In this document: positions 7,709-17,161 of the stretch, piece after piece | How positions within the stretch are numbered: position 1 is the first letter of the stretch | How the letters are laid out: the number at the start of each line of letters is the position of its first letter | From: Armatimonadota bacterium | Lineage (GTDB): Bacteria; Armatimonadota; Hebobacteria; GCA-020354555; CP070648 | Reading direction: 5' to 3' | Length of the DNA: 38,852 nucleotides | Assembly: GCA_020354555.1 (NCBI GenBank) | Contig: CP070648.1 | Location: 3,924,988 to 3,963,839, forward strand | Notes under the pieces: generated by a model | Databases searched by the model: none | Seen by the model: only the letters and a program-made list of their open reading frames with translations | What the model was told of the DNA's origin: nothing | Made by a program: the position numbers and the translations under genes

Positions 7709-8537
7709 ACGCAAACGCCGATCAACAACGGCCAGGCCTCGCGCCAATCGTCTTGACGGCAAGACCTGGACGCGCAACTCGATCAGCGTGTGGAGCGACC
7801 TCCGCAAGACGCCGGAGGAACTACGACTCAAGCACCCCGCACTGTTTCCCGCCGCGCTGGCGAGCCGGATTATCGAGTGCTTCGCTGCGCCCGGTGACAA
7901 GGTCGTGCTCGACCCCTTCGCCGGCCTCGGCTCGACCATCATCGCCGCCGCGCAGGCGGGGTTGGAGGGGGTCGGCGTTGAGTTGAACCGCGACTTCGCA
8001 GATGTCGCTCTGCAACGGCTGGCCGCGGTCGTCGGGGAGGATGGCCCGGCCCCGTTGCTTCACGTCGCCGATGCGCGCAAGTTGCCGCAGTACGTGGAGC
8101 CGGAGTCGGTTGATCTCGTTATCACCTCGCCTCCGTACTGGGATATCCTGACGCGCCGGCGCAGCGCGGACCGCAAGGCCATTCGCAACTACGGCAAGGC
8201 GGCGGCCGACATCGGCCGCATCACCGCCTATGAGGATTTCCTCGACGCGTTGCAGGAGGTCTTCGCGCAGGTCTTTGCCGCGCTGCGGCCCGGCAAGTAC
8301 TGCGTGCCGATCGTGATGGATCTCCGCAAGCACGGCCGGTTCTATCCCTTCCACGCCGACCTCTCCGAGCGCCTCGAGTCCATCGGTTTCATCTACGACG
8401 ACATGATCATCTGGGACCGGCGTCAGGAATACAACAACCTCCGCCCCCTCGGTTATCCCTCGGTGTTCCGCGTCAACAAGGTGCACGAGTTCGTCCTCAT
8501 CTTCCGCAAGCCGGCGGCGCAGCGCGCCGCGGATTAG
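7701..8537 (+). CDS. Orphan DNA methyltransferase, probably N4-cytosine or N6-adenine type
   Basis: 278 residues. Motif order: HPALFPAALASRIIECF (45-61, motif X-like), DPFAGLGST (71-79, SAM-binding motif I), VGVELN (91-96, motif II-like) and TSPPYW (142-147, catalytic motif IV). SPPY is usual for N4-cytosine enzymes, though some N6-adenine enzymes have it. X-I before IV is the opposite of the usual beta-class order and fits a circularly permuted N6_N4_Mtase (PF01555). No restriction gene or specificity subunit is nearby. A start overlap with rsmI suggests co-expression, so a housekeeping or regulatory methylation role is more likely than restriction-modification. Confidence 0.85.
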   Translation: MTERKRRSTTARPRANRLDGKTWTRNSISVWSDLRKTPEELRLKHPALFPAALASRIIECFAAPGDKVVLDPFAGLGSTIIAAAQAGLEGVGVELNRDFADVALQRLAAVVGEDGPAPLLHVADARKLPQYVEPESVDLVITSPPYWDILTRRRSADRKAIRNYGKAAADIGRITAYEDFLDALQEVFAQVFAALRPGKYCVPIVMDLRKHGRFYPFHADLSERLESIGFIYDDMIIWDRRQEYNNLRPLGYPSVFRVNKVHEFVLIFRKPAAQRAAD

Positions 8538-8613
8538 CGCGGAAAACGTGAACCGTGTGGTGCGAGCGTGCCCGCGCCCGCCGATCCACAACCTTACGGC
8601 TTCGCCGCGCTTC

Positions 8614-8622
8614 TGCTATAAT
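8614..8622 (+). promoter_or_regulatory. Extended -10 promoter for the isocitrate dehydrogenase-type gene
   Basis: TGCTATAAT at 8614-8622 is a perfect -10 hexamer (8617-8622) with the TGn extension, which stands out in this GC-rich sequence. The -35 region 17 bases upstream is poor (TTACGG, 8594-8599), as expected for an extended -10 promoter. Transcription would start near 8629, giving a short leader that holds the GGAGG at 8640-8644. Confidence 0.6.
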
Positions 8623-8650
8623 GCGCCAAACCAACCGATGGAGGTCACCC

Positions 8651-9718
8651 TTGCCGTATCGTGTCACCCTCATCCCCGGCGACGGCACCGGCCCCGAGCT
8701 GATCGAGCAGGCCCGCCGCGCCATCGAAGCGACCGGCGCGCAGATGGAATGGGAGGTCGTCGAGGCCGGCGCCGACGTCATGGACAAATACGGCACTCCG
8801 CTGCCGGACCAGGTCCTCGAATCCATCGGACGCACCGGCGTCGCCCTCAAGGGCCCGGTGACGACTCCGATCGGCACCGGCTTCCGCTCCGTCAACGTCG
8901 CGCTGCGCCAGCGGCTGAATCTCTACGCTTGCGTGCGGCCGTGCAAGTATTACCCCGGCATCCGCTCGCATTATCGCGACGTGGATCTCGTCGTCGTGCG
9001 CGAGAACACCGAAGACCTCTACGCCGGAGTGGAGTTCGACCTCGGCTCGGACGCGGCGAAGCAGATCATCGAGATGTCGGGCGGGAAGATCGCGCCGGAC
9101 TCGGCGATCTCGATCAAGCCGATCTCGGAAACTGGCAGCAGGCGCATCGTTAGGTTTGCTTTCGACTACGCGGTTGTCAATCATCGGCGCAAGGTCACGG
9201 CCGTGACCAAGGCTAACATCATGAAGTTCAGCGACGGGCTGTTCTTCCGCGTCGCGCGCGAGGTCGCGGCAGAATACGAGGGCAAGGTCGAGTACGAAGA
9301 GCGGTTGATCGATAACATGTGCATGCAGTTGGTGCAGAAGCCGGAGCTGTACGACGTGCTTGTGCTGCCGAATCTATACGGCGACATCGTGTCCGACCTC
9401 GCGGCGGGGCTAGTGGGCGGCCTGGGGGTTGCCCCCGGCGCGAATATCGGCGACCGAGCGGTGGTGTTCGAGGCAATTCACGGCTCGGCGCCCAAGTACA
9501 AGGGGATGAACAAGGTCAACCCGACCGCGCTGATACTGTGCGGTGCGATGCTGCTGCGGCACCTCGGCGAGATGGGTGCTGCGGAGCGGCTCGAGGCCGC
9601 AACCGCCGCCGTTATCGCCGAGGGCACGGACGTCACCTACGACATGAAGCCGGATCGCGACGATCCGACGGCCGTCGGGACAAAGGAAATGACGGACGCG
9701 ATCATCGCGCGGCTGTAG
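8651..9718 (+). CDS. Isocitrate/isopropylmalate dehydrogenase family protein, probably isocitrate dehydrogenase
   Basis: 355 residues from TTG 8651, six bases after GGAGG (8640-8644); it begins [17 protein letters not shown], exactly where the family starts. The substrate loop is [26 protein letters not shown] (72-97), with Ser-x-Asn and the Arg residues used to bind isocitrate; [12 protein letters not shown] follows (118-128). Later come the catalytic Lys region (VTKANIMK), metal-binding DNMCMQLVQ and [15 protein letters not shown], and the coenzyme loop [17 protein letters not shown]. It would oxidatively decarboxylate isocitrate in the TCA cycle using NAD(P)+. The S.NV pattern with NLYACVRP is closer to NAD-type isocitrate dehydrogenase than to LeuB, but homoisocitrate dehydrogenase is not excluded. 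Confidence 0.88.
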   Translation: MPYRVTLIPGDGTGPELIEQARRAIEATGAQMEWEVVEAGADVMDKYGTPLPDQVLESIGRTGVALKGPVTTPIGTGFRSVNVALRQRLNLYACVRPCKYYPGIRSHYRDVDLVVVRENTEDLYAGVEFDLGSDAAKQIIEMSGGKIAPDSAISIKPISETGSRRIVRFAFDYAVVNHRRKVTAVTKANIMKFSDGLFFRVAREVAAEYEGKVEYEERLIDNMCMQLVQKPELYDVLVLPNLYGDIVSDLAAGLVGGLGVAPGANIGDRAVVFEAIHGSAPKYKGMNKVNPTALILCGAMLLRHLGEMGAAERLEAATAAVIAEGTDVTYDMKPDRDDPTAVGTKEMTDAIIARL

Positions 9719-9908
9719 CGTCGGGCAGCGGCAAGCGGGAAATCGGATCAGGGAGCGGACGGCGCGATGGCCAGTGGCAGTGTGAGCGCGGTGCAGCACC
9801 TCGGCCGGGCAAGTGCGCCAACGCTGTGGGCATTCGTTGGGGTTGGGGCGGCAGTCAACGTCCGTGCCGTCTGCCGCTGGTTTCCCGCGTCATTCACCGG
9901 AGGTGGCC

Positions 9909-12900
9909 ATGAGTAAGGCGAGGCGAGCGGGTGCCGCGATCGTCCTGGCAGTGCTGGGTGTCGCCATGGCGGCCGGCCCGGCCTGCGCCCTCGACCGGCC
10001 ATGGGTCAGCGACGTCTTCTTCTACTGGTACGACTGGGACGACGAGCAGCAGTGGGGCGACTGGGGCACCGGAGGCGTTTACTACACGCCGCTCGCCGGC
10101 TACTACGACTCGGGGAAACTCGAGACCAACCGCAGCCAGATCCAGACCGCCGCCGAATGGGGCATGACCCATCACTTCATGGACTACTGGGATCCGAGCT
10201 GGCAAGGCGAGGGCGGCGTCCCGCGCGACCGGATCCTGATGCAGGCGGCGGAGCAGGTACGGGGTGCCGGGTACCAGGCCTCCATGGGCTACTACCAGGA
10301 CGGCACCAACTTCGAAATGCGCGACTTCGCGCTCAATGTCTCAGAGCAGCGCGACGTCCATCACTGGCTCGAGAACTACGCTCCGTTCGAGGCATGGCCG
10401 CGGCTCAACGGCTATCCGTTTCAGCTCGTATACGGGCGCAACGGCGCGCCGGAAACCACCATTGACCACGAGGGCTTCCGCGACTTCCTCGCCCGCCGCT
10501 ATGCAGGCCTCGATGCGCTAAACGCCGCCTGGGGCACGCAGTACGAGTCGTTCGATGACATCGAGATGGCGTTTGATGTCCGCGGCCCGCAGCGCGCCGA
10601 CTCAGTGGGCTACCAGTACCTGCTGTGGGAGCGGGAATGGGCCAAGCTCAACAATCTCGTGCGCGAGGAATTCGGCTACCCTGGAATCAAGGCGTCCTTC
10701 GATGTCGGCTATGCGCCCTTCCGCGGGTTCGGGTTCTGCGATTTCGCTCGCGTGTTTGGCGGCCCTCACTCCTACGCCGGCATCTTCGGCCCGCCCCACG
10801 GCCAGGACGTCGAGCGCTTCATCCAGTCCATCGTCGCCAAGCGCTACGACACGGTCTTCTTCGATCACCTCAAGGGTTACTATTGCGACTGGAACACCCT
10901 GGGCCGCATCCCCGGCATGCAGTACCCCGCCGAGCCTTTCACCTACGACCGCTTCTGGGTAGGCGACCTGATGCGGTACAACGAAGCGGTGCTGCATCTG
11001 TCGTGGAACGAGTGGTGGGAGGGTTCGAACCTCGAGCCGTCGCTGGAGCTGGGCAAGCAGTACTGCGAGCAGAACCTGTTCTACTCGACGCTAATGCAGG
11101 CGTGCTTCCCAAGCCTGCGCGATTTCGGCAAGGGCGCCTCAGTGGCGGTTCTGCTCAACGACTGGGCGTTCAAATGCGGCAGCCCCCACGTCAGCGAGAT
11201 CTACACGGTGATTCAGGAACTGCGGCGCTCGATGGTGCCGTTCGACCTGCTGGTGGACGATCTCATCGCGCCGTCGGCGCTGCGGCGGTTCGACTTGATC
11301 TTCGCTCCCGCGGCGCGCGTCGGCTTCGGCAGAAACGCGCACGGCGATGCGATCGCCCCCATCCTGGTGCAGTGGCTCAACAGCGACGCGCGCCATCGCC
11401 TCGTCGCATCGGACTGCCGGGAACTGCGGGAGTTGCTGGGCCTGGCGGTTCAGCCGTCCGCGGACAGCGAGCGCCCCGGGGCGGACCTCTCCGTGTTTGT
11501 GGAGGTCGGCGAACCGGGTGACGAGCGCTACCTGTCGTCCGGCTTCGGTGGTCGCGAGGATTGGTCGGAACTCCCCGAGGGCGCCTACGGGAAGACCGAG
11601 GAGACCTACACGGTGCGGTGGACGCCGGCGGACGCGCGAAGCCTGCGCTTCGTCCTCCCCGTGTCGCCGAACCGCAACCACATCATGCGGTTCTCCGGGA
11701 ACGCGATGTGGCCCAGCGAGGTCGTAGTGCGCGTGGACGGCGAGGAGGTCGACCGCGTGCAACTCCAGGAGGGAACGCACGACTATCGCGCGCACGTGCC
11801 ACGAGCAGTTATCGGCCCGCATGACTTCATCGCTGTCGAGCTGTTCTTCGCGGCACCGCTGATTCCGCGCGAGGTGGATCCAGAGCGCTTCCCGGACGAG
11901 GGCCGCGCCTGCAACCTCGCGCTCGACTGGATCCAGATCTCGACCGCCAACCTGGAGTTCTCTCGCGAGCAGTTCTACGAGCCGCCGTCCCCGCTGATAG
12001 ACTTCAACAGCCCACTCTACGGCCCGCTTGCGGGGCAGTCGCGCGACGCGTTCGTCGCGCGGCGCGATTCCCTCACCGCGCCGGGAGCCGAAGTCACCGC
12101 CCGCTATCGCGCCGGGGGCGTGGCGCGCGACCTCCTGCTGCGCGACAGAAGAGTCTTCTACGTCAACGGTCAGATGGATGACGCAGCCCCCGAGGAATGG
12201 ATGGCGGCGGTGCTTGAGCGCTGGGCCGGTGCGCGGGCAGCCACGCGGGTGAGCGGCGATTCCGTCATCGGCGCCGCGCTGCGCGCCGAGAACACGGTGA
12301 TACTGCTCGCTTACAACTACGACCCAGCGCGGAACCGACTCGTCGAGTTCGCCGTGGAATCTCTCGGCCGCCCCGTGTCGCGGGTAACCGCATTGAGACG
12401 GGACGGCGAGGAATACGCGCCGATCTCGTGGTCTCGCCAGGGCGACCGCGTGTTGTTCAGCGACAGGCTGCGCTACTGCGGCGTGTACGAGGTGGTTTTC
12501 GCGCCGGCGAAGGTCGAAGTCGAGCGCGTCACACTGCACCCGGGCGAAGAGGGCCGGCTGCCGGTGCTCATCACGGCCGCCTCCGATGCGCAAACCGGGA
12601 CCTTGGCGCTCGTCTCGCCCGTGCCGAGCATCGCGATGCAAGGCGCCCCGGTGCCGTTCCAGGTCCGCCCCGGCGAGACGGCCCGAGTTCGCCTGCCGGT
12701 CGTCGTACGTGACGACGCGGACTGGGGCCAGAAGACGGTCGCGGTTCGCGTCGAGACCGCGCACGGGGCGGCGCTCATCTTCAGGCCGCTCCACATCGAG
12801 CCCAATCCCAACATCGAGCCATCACCGGCCGTGCTCGATGGTCGGCGGCCGCGGCTGACACTGGTGAACACTCCGCCGCCCGGCGCCGAACGGTGCGCGA

Positions 12901-15098
12901 CCGCGACCGGTGTCACGGTTGAGGTCGAGGGTCAGCAAGTGAGCTTCGGCGCCGTCGCGGCAGGCGCCCAGGTCACGCGCGCCCTGCCGATTACGCAGCC
13001 GTTCGCCGGTCGCCCACGGCTCGCGAAGATCCGCGCGACTGTCCGCTACGCCTTGTGGGGCAAGCAGGTTAGCCAGGAACACGAACTCGACTTGGGTGTT
13101 GTCCCGGCCGAGTCCTCAGGCCCGAGTCAGGCCTTGGCGGCCGTCCACGTTTTCAACGCGGCCGAGCAGCCGCTGGAGAATCATCCGGTGGTGGTGCAGC
13201 TCCCCGTATCCCTCAGCGCGCTGGCGGATCGGCTCTACGTCATGGATGACGCGGGACGGTCGCTGCCTTCGCAGGTTGATTCCGGCGCGGAGCTTGCGTT
13301 TATCGGCCGCATCCCGGCGAGGTCGGGCGCGACGTTCTATTTGTCGTTGGCGTCGAACGAGGCGGAACGCCCCGGCGCCGGCGGCAGCGCCGCGCTGATG
13401 GTCGAGCCACTGTCGCGCTTGACCGGAACGGTGCGCCTCGCGAACTCGCGCCTGTCCGCCGTGATCTCGGCCCCGCACGGAGGCACCCTCGTCAGTCTTC
13501 GATCGCAGGCGACCGGCCGCGAGTATGCGGCGGAATCCCTCGGCGCGGCGTACGGGAAGTGGTCCGCGCCAGTGGACCTGACATCGCCTGCGCGACAGCC
13601 GCAGGGCCTGATCGCGGAGGAGCGCGTCCGCCAGGCGGACCGACCGGCCGAAGTGAGCCTGCTCAGCTCCGGCCCCGTGCGCGCCGTTGTGCGCGTGGCG
13701 TGGGAGGACGAGCACGTCCGCTGTCGGCAGACCTACGAACTCCGCGCTTTTCAGCCCTACCTGCATTTCCGCAGTGAGGTGACGCCCAAGGATAGCTTCG
13801 CCGCGCAGGAGTTGGTGCTGCTCGACGGGCGCTTCAATGCGGCCGGGCTGACCAAGATCTACCCGGGTTTCAGCGGCATGCTCGGCGAGTTCCAGAGCGA
13901 GCATCCCCACTTCGGCTGGCGTGAGGGGCCGCACGTACCTGAAGTGGCGACGATGATGGACTTGCCGGACTCACCTGAGAGCATCTCGCTCGTGTTCACG
14001 GAAACCGCTGGCGCAGACTGGTGGCGACAGGGCTTCTGGCCCGAAAACCGCCCGGAGCCCGGGCCTTGCAAGTTCGCGTGGTGCGAACTCGTATCCACTA
14101 CCGGTGGGGCAGGGGAGGCTGATGGCTACGTGCTGTTGCACGACGGACATCAGGCGATAGCCGAAGCGTTCCGCCGCGGCCTGGAGCGCCCGCCGCTGGT
14201 GGTGGTAGTCGAAGTGTCGCGCGAGCGGAAGCAGCTCTCGGAATCGCCGGCGCCCAAGCTGCCCGCCGATTGGTGGAGTCCGCACTGGCGCGTGCGGTTG
14301 CCCGTGCGAGTCAAAGTCGCGGCCGACGCTCGCCTGCCGGCGGTCGCGGCGGTGCGGTTCGACCCGTTTGAGGCGCTGCGCACTTCGGGCATCGCGGGTC
14401 AACTCGATACGAACTCGGTTCGGGTAGTCGAACGCGGCGCGGAGGGGCAAGCCGAGGCCGAGTTGCCGGCGGTCGTCTCGCGCGCCGATGAGGAAGTCAT
14501 CGTGTCGTGGCAGGTGCTGCCATCGGCCCCATGGCGAGGTGAGCGCGTCTACCACATCTACTTCGACACTCTCGCAAACGGCCCGCGCGCCCCGCACCAT
14601 CGACGGGCTGCGGCGCTGTTGCCCGTGCTCGCCGATCCTTCGATGGAAGAAGAAGAGCGCTGTTGGGCTCTCGAAGGGACGGCGGCATGGGAGCGCGGCG
14701 ATGCCCACAGCGGGCGCGTCGCCGCGCGCTTGGAGTCGCAGGAACCGACCGGCGTCGGTCTCGTCAGCGTGCCGAACTTCCCTGCCGCGTCCGCCTCGGA
14801 GTATCTGGTGACCTTCTGGGCCAAGGTGCTTGATGGTGCGGGTGCGCTGCACGCCAACTTCTTCGCGGGCTTGGCGTACGACTTCACCCAGCAGCAAGTT
14901 GCCGTACCCACGGACGGGCAATGGCACCGCGTATCCGTCGTCGCCCCAACGGGCGATTTGCCGCCCGGTGTGCGACCGGCGCTGAGAATCTGGACCATCG
15001 GCATCAACCAGGCGGTGTTGGTTGACGACGTAACCGTCCAGGATCTCCAGCGCGCGGGGGCGATCGAGGTCGAGATGGACAAGCTCGAGGTACTGTAG
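9909..15098 (+). CDS. Large exported GH99-like glycoside hydrolase, multidomain
   Basis: 1729 residues from ATG 9909, with GGAGG at 9899-9903. Residues 1-27 are a signal peptide ending PACA|LD. Residues 30-400 are GH71/GH99/WbsX-like: DVFFYWYDWDD at the start, HHFMDYWDP, and the hallmark SWNEWWEGSNLEPS at about 365-378. Inside it, about 195-215, YAGLDALNAAWGTQYESFDDI resembles GH42 beta-galactosidases. About 410-550 looks like a GH42 trimerisation/Rossmann-type domain (VPFDLLVDDL...FDLIFAPAARV). Beta-sandwich regions follow; about 1165-1435 resembles the GH38 alpha-mannosidase C-terminal sandwich (LANSRLSAVIS..GTLVSLRSQATGREY). About 1450-1570 is a further sandwich and about 1576-1725 a carbohydrate-binding-module-like domain. 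Presumably it cleaves an extracellular polysaccharide or glycan; the substrate is unknown. Confidence 0.75.
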   Translation: MSKARRAGAAIVLAVLGVAMAAGPACALDRPWVSDVFFYWYDWDDEQQWGDWGTGGVYYTPLAGYYDSGKLETNRSQIQTAAEWGMTHHFMDYWDPSWQGEGGVPRDRILMQAAEQVRGAGYQASMGYYQDGTNFEMRDFALNVSEQRDVHHWLENYAPFEAWPRLNGYPFQLVYGRNGAPETTIDHEGFRDFLARRYAGLDALNAAWGTQYESFDDIEMAFDVRGPQRADSVGYQYLLWEREWAKLNNLVREEFGYPGIKASFDVGYAPFRGFGFCDFARVFGGPHSYAGIFGPPHGQDVERFIQSIVAKRYDTVFFDHLKGYYCDWNTLGRIPGMQYPAEPFTYDRFWVGDLMRYNEAVLHLSWNEWWEGSNLEPSLELGKQYCEQNLFYSTLMQACFPSLRDFGKGASVAVLLNDWAFKCGSPHVSEIYTVIQELRRSMVPFDLLVDDLIAPSALRRFDLIFAPAARVGFGRNAHGDAIAPILVQWLNSDARHRLVASDCRELRELLGLAVQPSADSERPGADLSVFVEVGEPGDERYLSSGFGGREDWSELPEGAYGKTEETYTVRWTPADARSLRFVLPVSPNRNHIMRFSGNAMWPSEVVVRVDGEEVDRVQLQEGTHDYRAHVPRAVIGPHDFIAVELFFAAPLIPREVDPERFPDEGRACNLALDWIQISTANLEFSREQFYEPPSPLIDFNSPLYGPLAGQSRDAFVARRDSLTAPGAEVTARYRAGGVARDLLLRDRRVFYVNGQMDDAAPEEWMAAVLERWAGARAATRVSGDSVIGAALRAENTVILLAYNYDPARNRLVEFAVESLGRPVSRVTALRRDGEEYAPISWSRQGDRVLFSDRLRYCGVYEVVFAPAKVEVERVTLHPGEEGRLPVLITAASDAQTGTLALVSPVPSIAMQGAPVPFQVRPGETARVRLPVVVRDDADWGQKTVAVRVETAHGAALIFRPLHIEPNPNIEPSPAVLDGRRPRLTLVNTPPPGAERCATATGVTVEVEGQQVSFGAVAAGAQVTRALPITQPFAGRPRLAKIRATVRYALWGKQVSQEHELDLGVVPAESSGPSQALAAVHVFNAAEQPLENHPVVVQLPVSLSALADRLYVMDDAGRSLPSQVDSGAELAFIGRIPARSGATFYLSLASNEAERPGAGGSAALMVEPLSRLTGTVRLANSRLSAVISAPHGGTLVSLRSQATGREYAAESLGAAYGKWSAPVDLTSPARQPQGLIAEERVRQADRPAEVSLLSSGPVRAVVRVAWEDEHVRCRQTYELRAFQPYLHFRSEVTPKDSFAAQELVLLDGRFNAAGLTKIYPGFSGMLGEFQSEHPHFGWREGPHVPEVATMMDLPDSPESISLVFTETAGADWWRQGFWPENRPEPGPCKFAWCELVSTTGGAGEADGYVLLHDGHQAIAEAFRRGLERPPLVVVVEVSRERKQLSESPAPKLPADWWSPHWRVRLPVRVKVAADARLPAVAAVRFDPFEALRTSGIAGQLDTNSVRVVERGAEGQAEAELPAVVSRADEEVIVSWQVLPSAPWRGERVYHIYFDTLANGPRAPHHRRAAALLPVLADPSMEEEERCWALEGTAAWERGDAHSGRVAARLESQEPTGVGLVSVPNFPAASASEYLVTFWAKVLDGAGALHANFFAGLAYDFTQQQVAVPTDGQWHRVSVVAPTGDLPPGVRPALRIWTIGINQAVLVDDVTVQDLQRAGAIEVEMDKLEVL

Positions 15099-15126
15099 CG
15101 TTCCCCCCGCTCCACCTCGTCCGCGG

Positions 15127-17091
15127 TCAATACGGCCAGAACACGTAGGTCTTCGTCTTCAGGGCAATGCCGATCAGGCTCCACACGCCCCCGGCGGCGT
15201 GCTCCCCCAGGATCAGGCCGAGGAAGAACGGCAGCGCCTGGCGGTACAGCCGCAGGCCACCGTAGCGCAGCAGGAACAGCTTGATCACCCACGCGATGAA
15301 CAGCGGCATCCACAGCAGGTTCATCGACCAGCTGCTCGACACGGCATACCCCACGGGGTGAAACGGCCACCAGATCCAGCGCATGCGCACGGTGAGCAAG
15401 AGCATGGAGAACCCGATGCCGATCAAAGTCGCGGTTGCAGCGCCCGAACTGGGCTTCACCGGCTCGGTGAGCCAGGCCCCCAGCCGCTGCCACGGCTCGC
15501 CGCCGAAGGCGCGCGCCGCCGGCCCGACATACGCCGTGCCCATCCCGTAGGTGTATCCGATGTGGACCATGCCCCAGAAGGCGGCGACAATGCCAACCAC
15601 TGCGGCCGCGAGCAGCACCCAGAACATGCGCCGCTGGCCAAGGTTGCGCTGCTCCGCGATCTTGAACGCCTCCAACTGATGCGGCATCGGGTGGCTACGG
15701 TAGGCGCGGTTCATCCAGTAGTAGAGCGAGAACATGCTCACGGTTCGCGGCCCCAGCGCCTGACTGCCGAAGACATTCGTGAGGATGACATCCGGACCTG
15801 CCGCGTGCAAGTCATGGGCCGGCGGGCCAAGTTCGGCGCGCATGCGCGTGATCGCTAGGGACAGCAGGAAGTAGATCGCGAAGAAAGCGCACGCTATCCA
15901 CACCGGCATCCCGGCGTAGCGCGTGAAGGCGATGATCGCGCCCAGCGAGAGGATCACCCCCCACACCGCCCATCGGTAGCCGATAGGTTCGCGTTCCTGC
16001 TGCAGGCCCGGTGTGCGCACGAACGCGGAGCGGAACACCCGAGCGAGGTACCGTCGGGCGACCCACAGCGAGAAGAGAATCAGCCCAATGTACCCGCCGA
16101 ATGACTGCTCCTGCACGTACGGGAAGCGCGGGTCGCCCTCCCAGGCCATGGCGACGGTCCCCACAAGCTGTGCTTGCCAGAACCAGTAGAAGAACCAGCA
16201 CGAGAACAGCAGGTCGAGCGGCAGCAAGTAGCCGAGGCCGACGGCGAAGGGATAGTACCCCCCGCGAACGCCGCCGAGCACGGTCCACGGCCAGGCCGTG
16301 AAGAACCGACCGATGTTGATCGCCCGCACTTCGAAGCTCGGGATGGATGGGTACAGGAAGCCCAGGCCGTTGACAGTGTCGAGCAGAGCCGCGATGGCGA
16401 ACCCCGCCCAGAACAGCTTGCTGCGCCACACATGAAAGCGCGGGTTGGTGATATCGAGGGGGATCTGGACGATGGGATAGGACAGCCGCTCATGCTCGGT
16501 CCACTGGCGCCGCAGAATCACGTTGAAGCACAGCATCGCGAACACGAGGGTCAAGATGAATCCGCTCCACACCGCGAACGGCACCGCCCAGCCAAGCAGG
16601 TGCGACCGCGTGTAGAGACTCGAGTGGCCCTCGAAGAACCCGGTCAGGACCCGCTCGTCCTTCACTACCAGGTAGTCCGGGAGAAATCGAGAGAACAGCT
16701 CCTCCCATCGGTTCTCGGGCGTCGCATACCACGCGCTCCAGCCCATCGCAGGGACGAGGATCTCGATCTGGTCGTGCCCGGCGAGCGAGCTGGCGATGGC
16801 GAGGATCACGTACACCACCAGGAACTCGCTGTGCTCCAGCGCCCACGCCGGCCGCAGCTTGCGCACCACCCAGTTGAGCACGAGCATGACGAGCAGCGTG
16901 AAGATGACGTTGAAATACAGCGCGATGGTCGTGGGCTGGGCGGAATACCACACGATCTCCATCTGCTGCACCCAGTAGCAATTCAAGGGCGCGAGCAGGA
17001 GGCCGATGATGACCGCCCGCGCGGTAATGCCGCGACCACGCGCGGGTGCCGAGCCGGGGCGTTCGGTAAAGGACACGGCGGGGCGAACCAT
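15127..17091 (-). CDS. Multi-pass membrane protein, DUF6785/DUF6784-like, copy 2
   Basis: 654 residues from ATG 17091. After a 22-residue hydrophilic leader come many hydrophobic segments (about 12-14), beginning AVIIGLLLAPLNCYW and IALYFNVIFTLLVMLVLNW, with LEHSEFLVVYVILAIASSLAGHD, WWPFHPVGYAVSSSW and GLRLYRQALPFFLGLILGE. This architecture matches the DUF6785/DUF6784 proteins (distantly OPT-transporter-like); transport is suspected, the substrate unknown. The gene follows its paralog (17162-19123) after 70 bases on the same strand and reads towards the GH99-like gene. Two long internal blocks are identical in the two copies (see findings). Confidence 0.75.
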   Translation of the reverse strand: MVRPAVSFTERPGSAPARGRGITARAVIIGLLLAPLNCYWVQQMEIVWYSAQPTTIALYFNVIFTLLVMLVLNWVVRKLRPAWALEHSEFLVVYVILAIASSLAGHDQIEILVPAMGWSAWYATPENRWEELFSRFLPDYLVVKDERVLTGFFEGHSSLYTRSHLLGWAVPFAVWSGFILTLVFAMLCFNVILRRQWTEHERLSYPIVQIPLDITNPRFHVWRSKLFWAGFAIAALLDTVNGLGFLYPSIPSFEVRAINIGRFFTAWPWTVLGGVRGGYYPFAVGLGYLLPLDLLFSCWFFYWFWQAQLVGTVAMAWEGDPRFPYVQEQSFGGYIGLILFSLWVARRYLARVFRSAFVRTPGLQQEREPIGYRWAVWGVILSLGAIIAFTRYAGMPVWIACAFFAIYFLLSLAITRMRAELGPPAHDLHAAGPDVILTNVFGSQALGPRTVSMFSLYYWMNRAYRSHPMPHQLEAFKIAEQRNLGQRRMFWVLLAAAVVGIVAAFWGMVHIGYTYGMGTAYVGPAARAFGGEPWQRLGAWLTEPVKPSSGAATATLIGIGFSMLLLTVRMRWIWWPFHPVGYAVSSSWSMNLLWMPLFIAWVIKLFLLRYGGLRLYRQALPFFLGLILGEHAAGGVWSLIGIALKTKTYVFWPY

Positions 17092-17161
17092 GAGCCTGGT
17101 AATTAGTCGCGCGCGGGCAGAACACCTCCCGCGGCGCGCCTCGGCCCAGCCGCCGGGTGGG

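Noticed and set aside
11139-12794. 551-codon minus-strand frame inside the glycosidase gene
   Set aside because: Mirror frame of a GC-rich gene; no domain seen.
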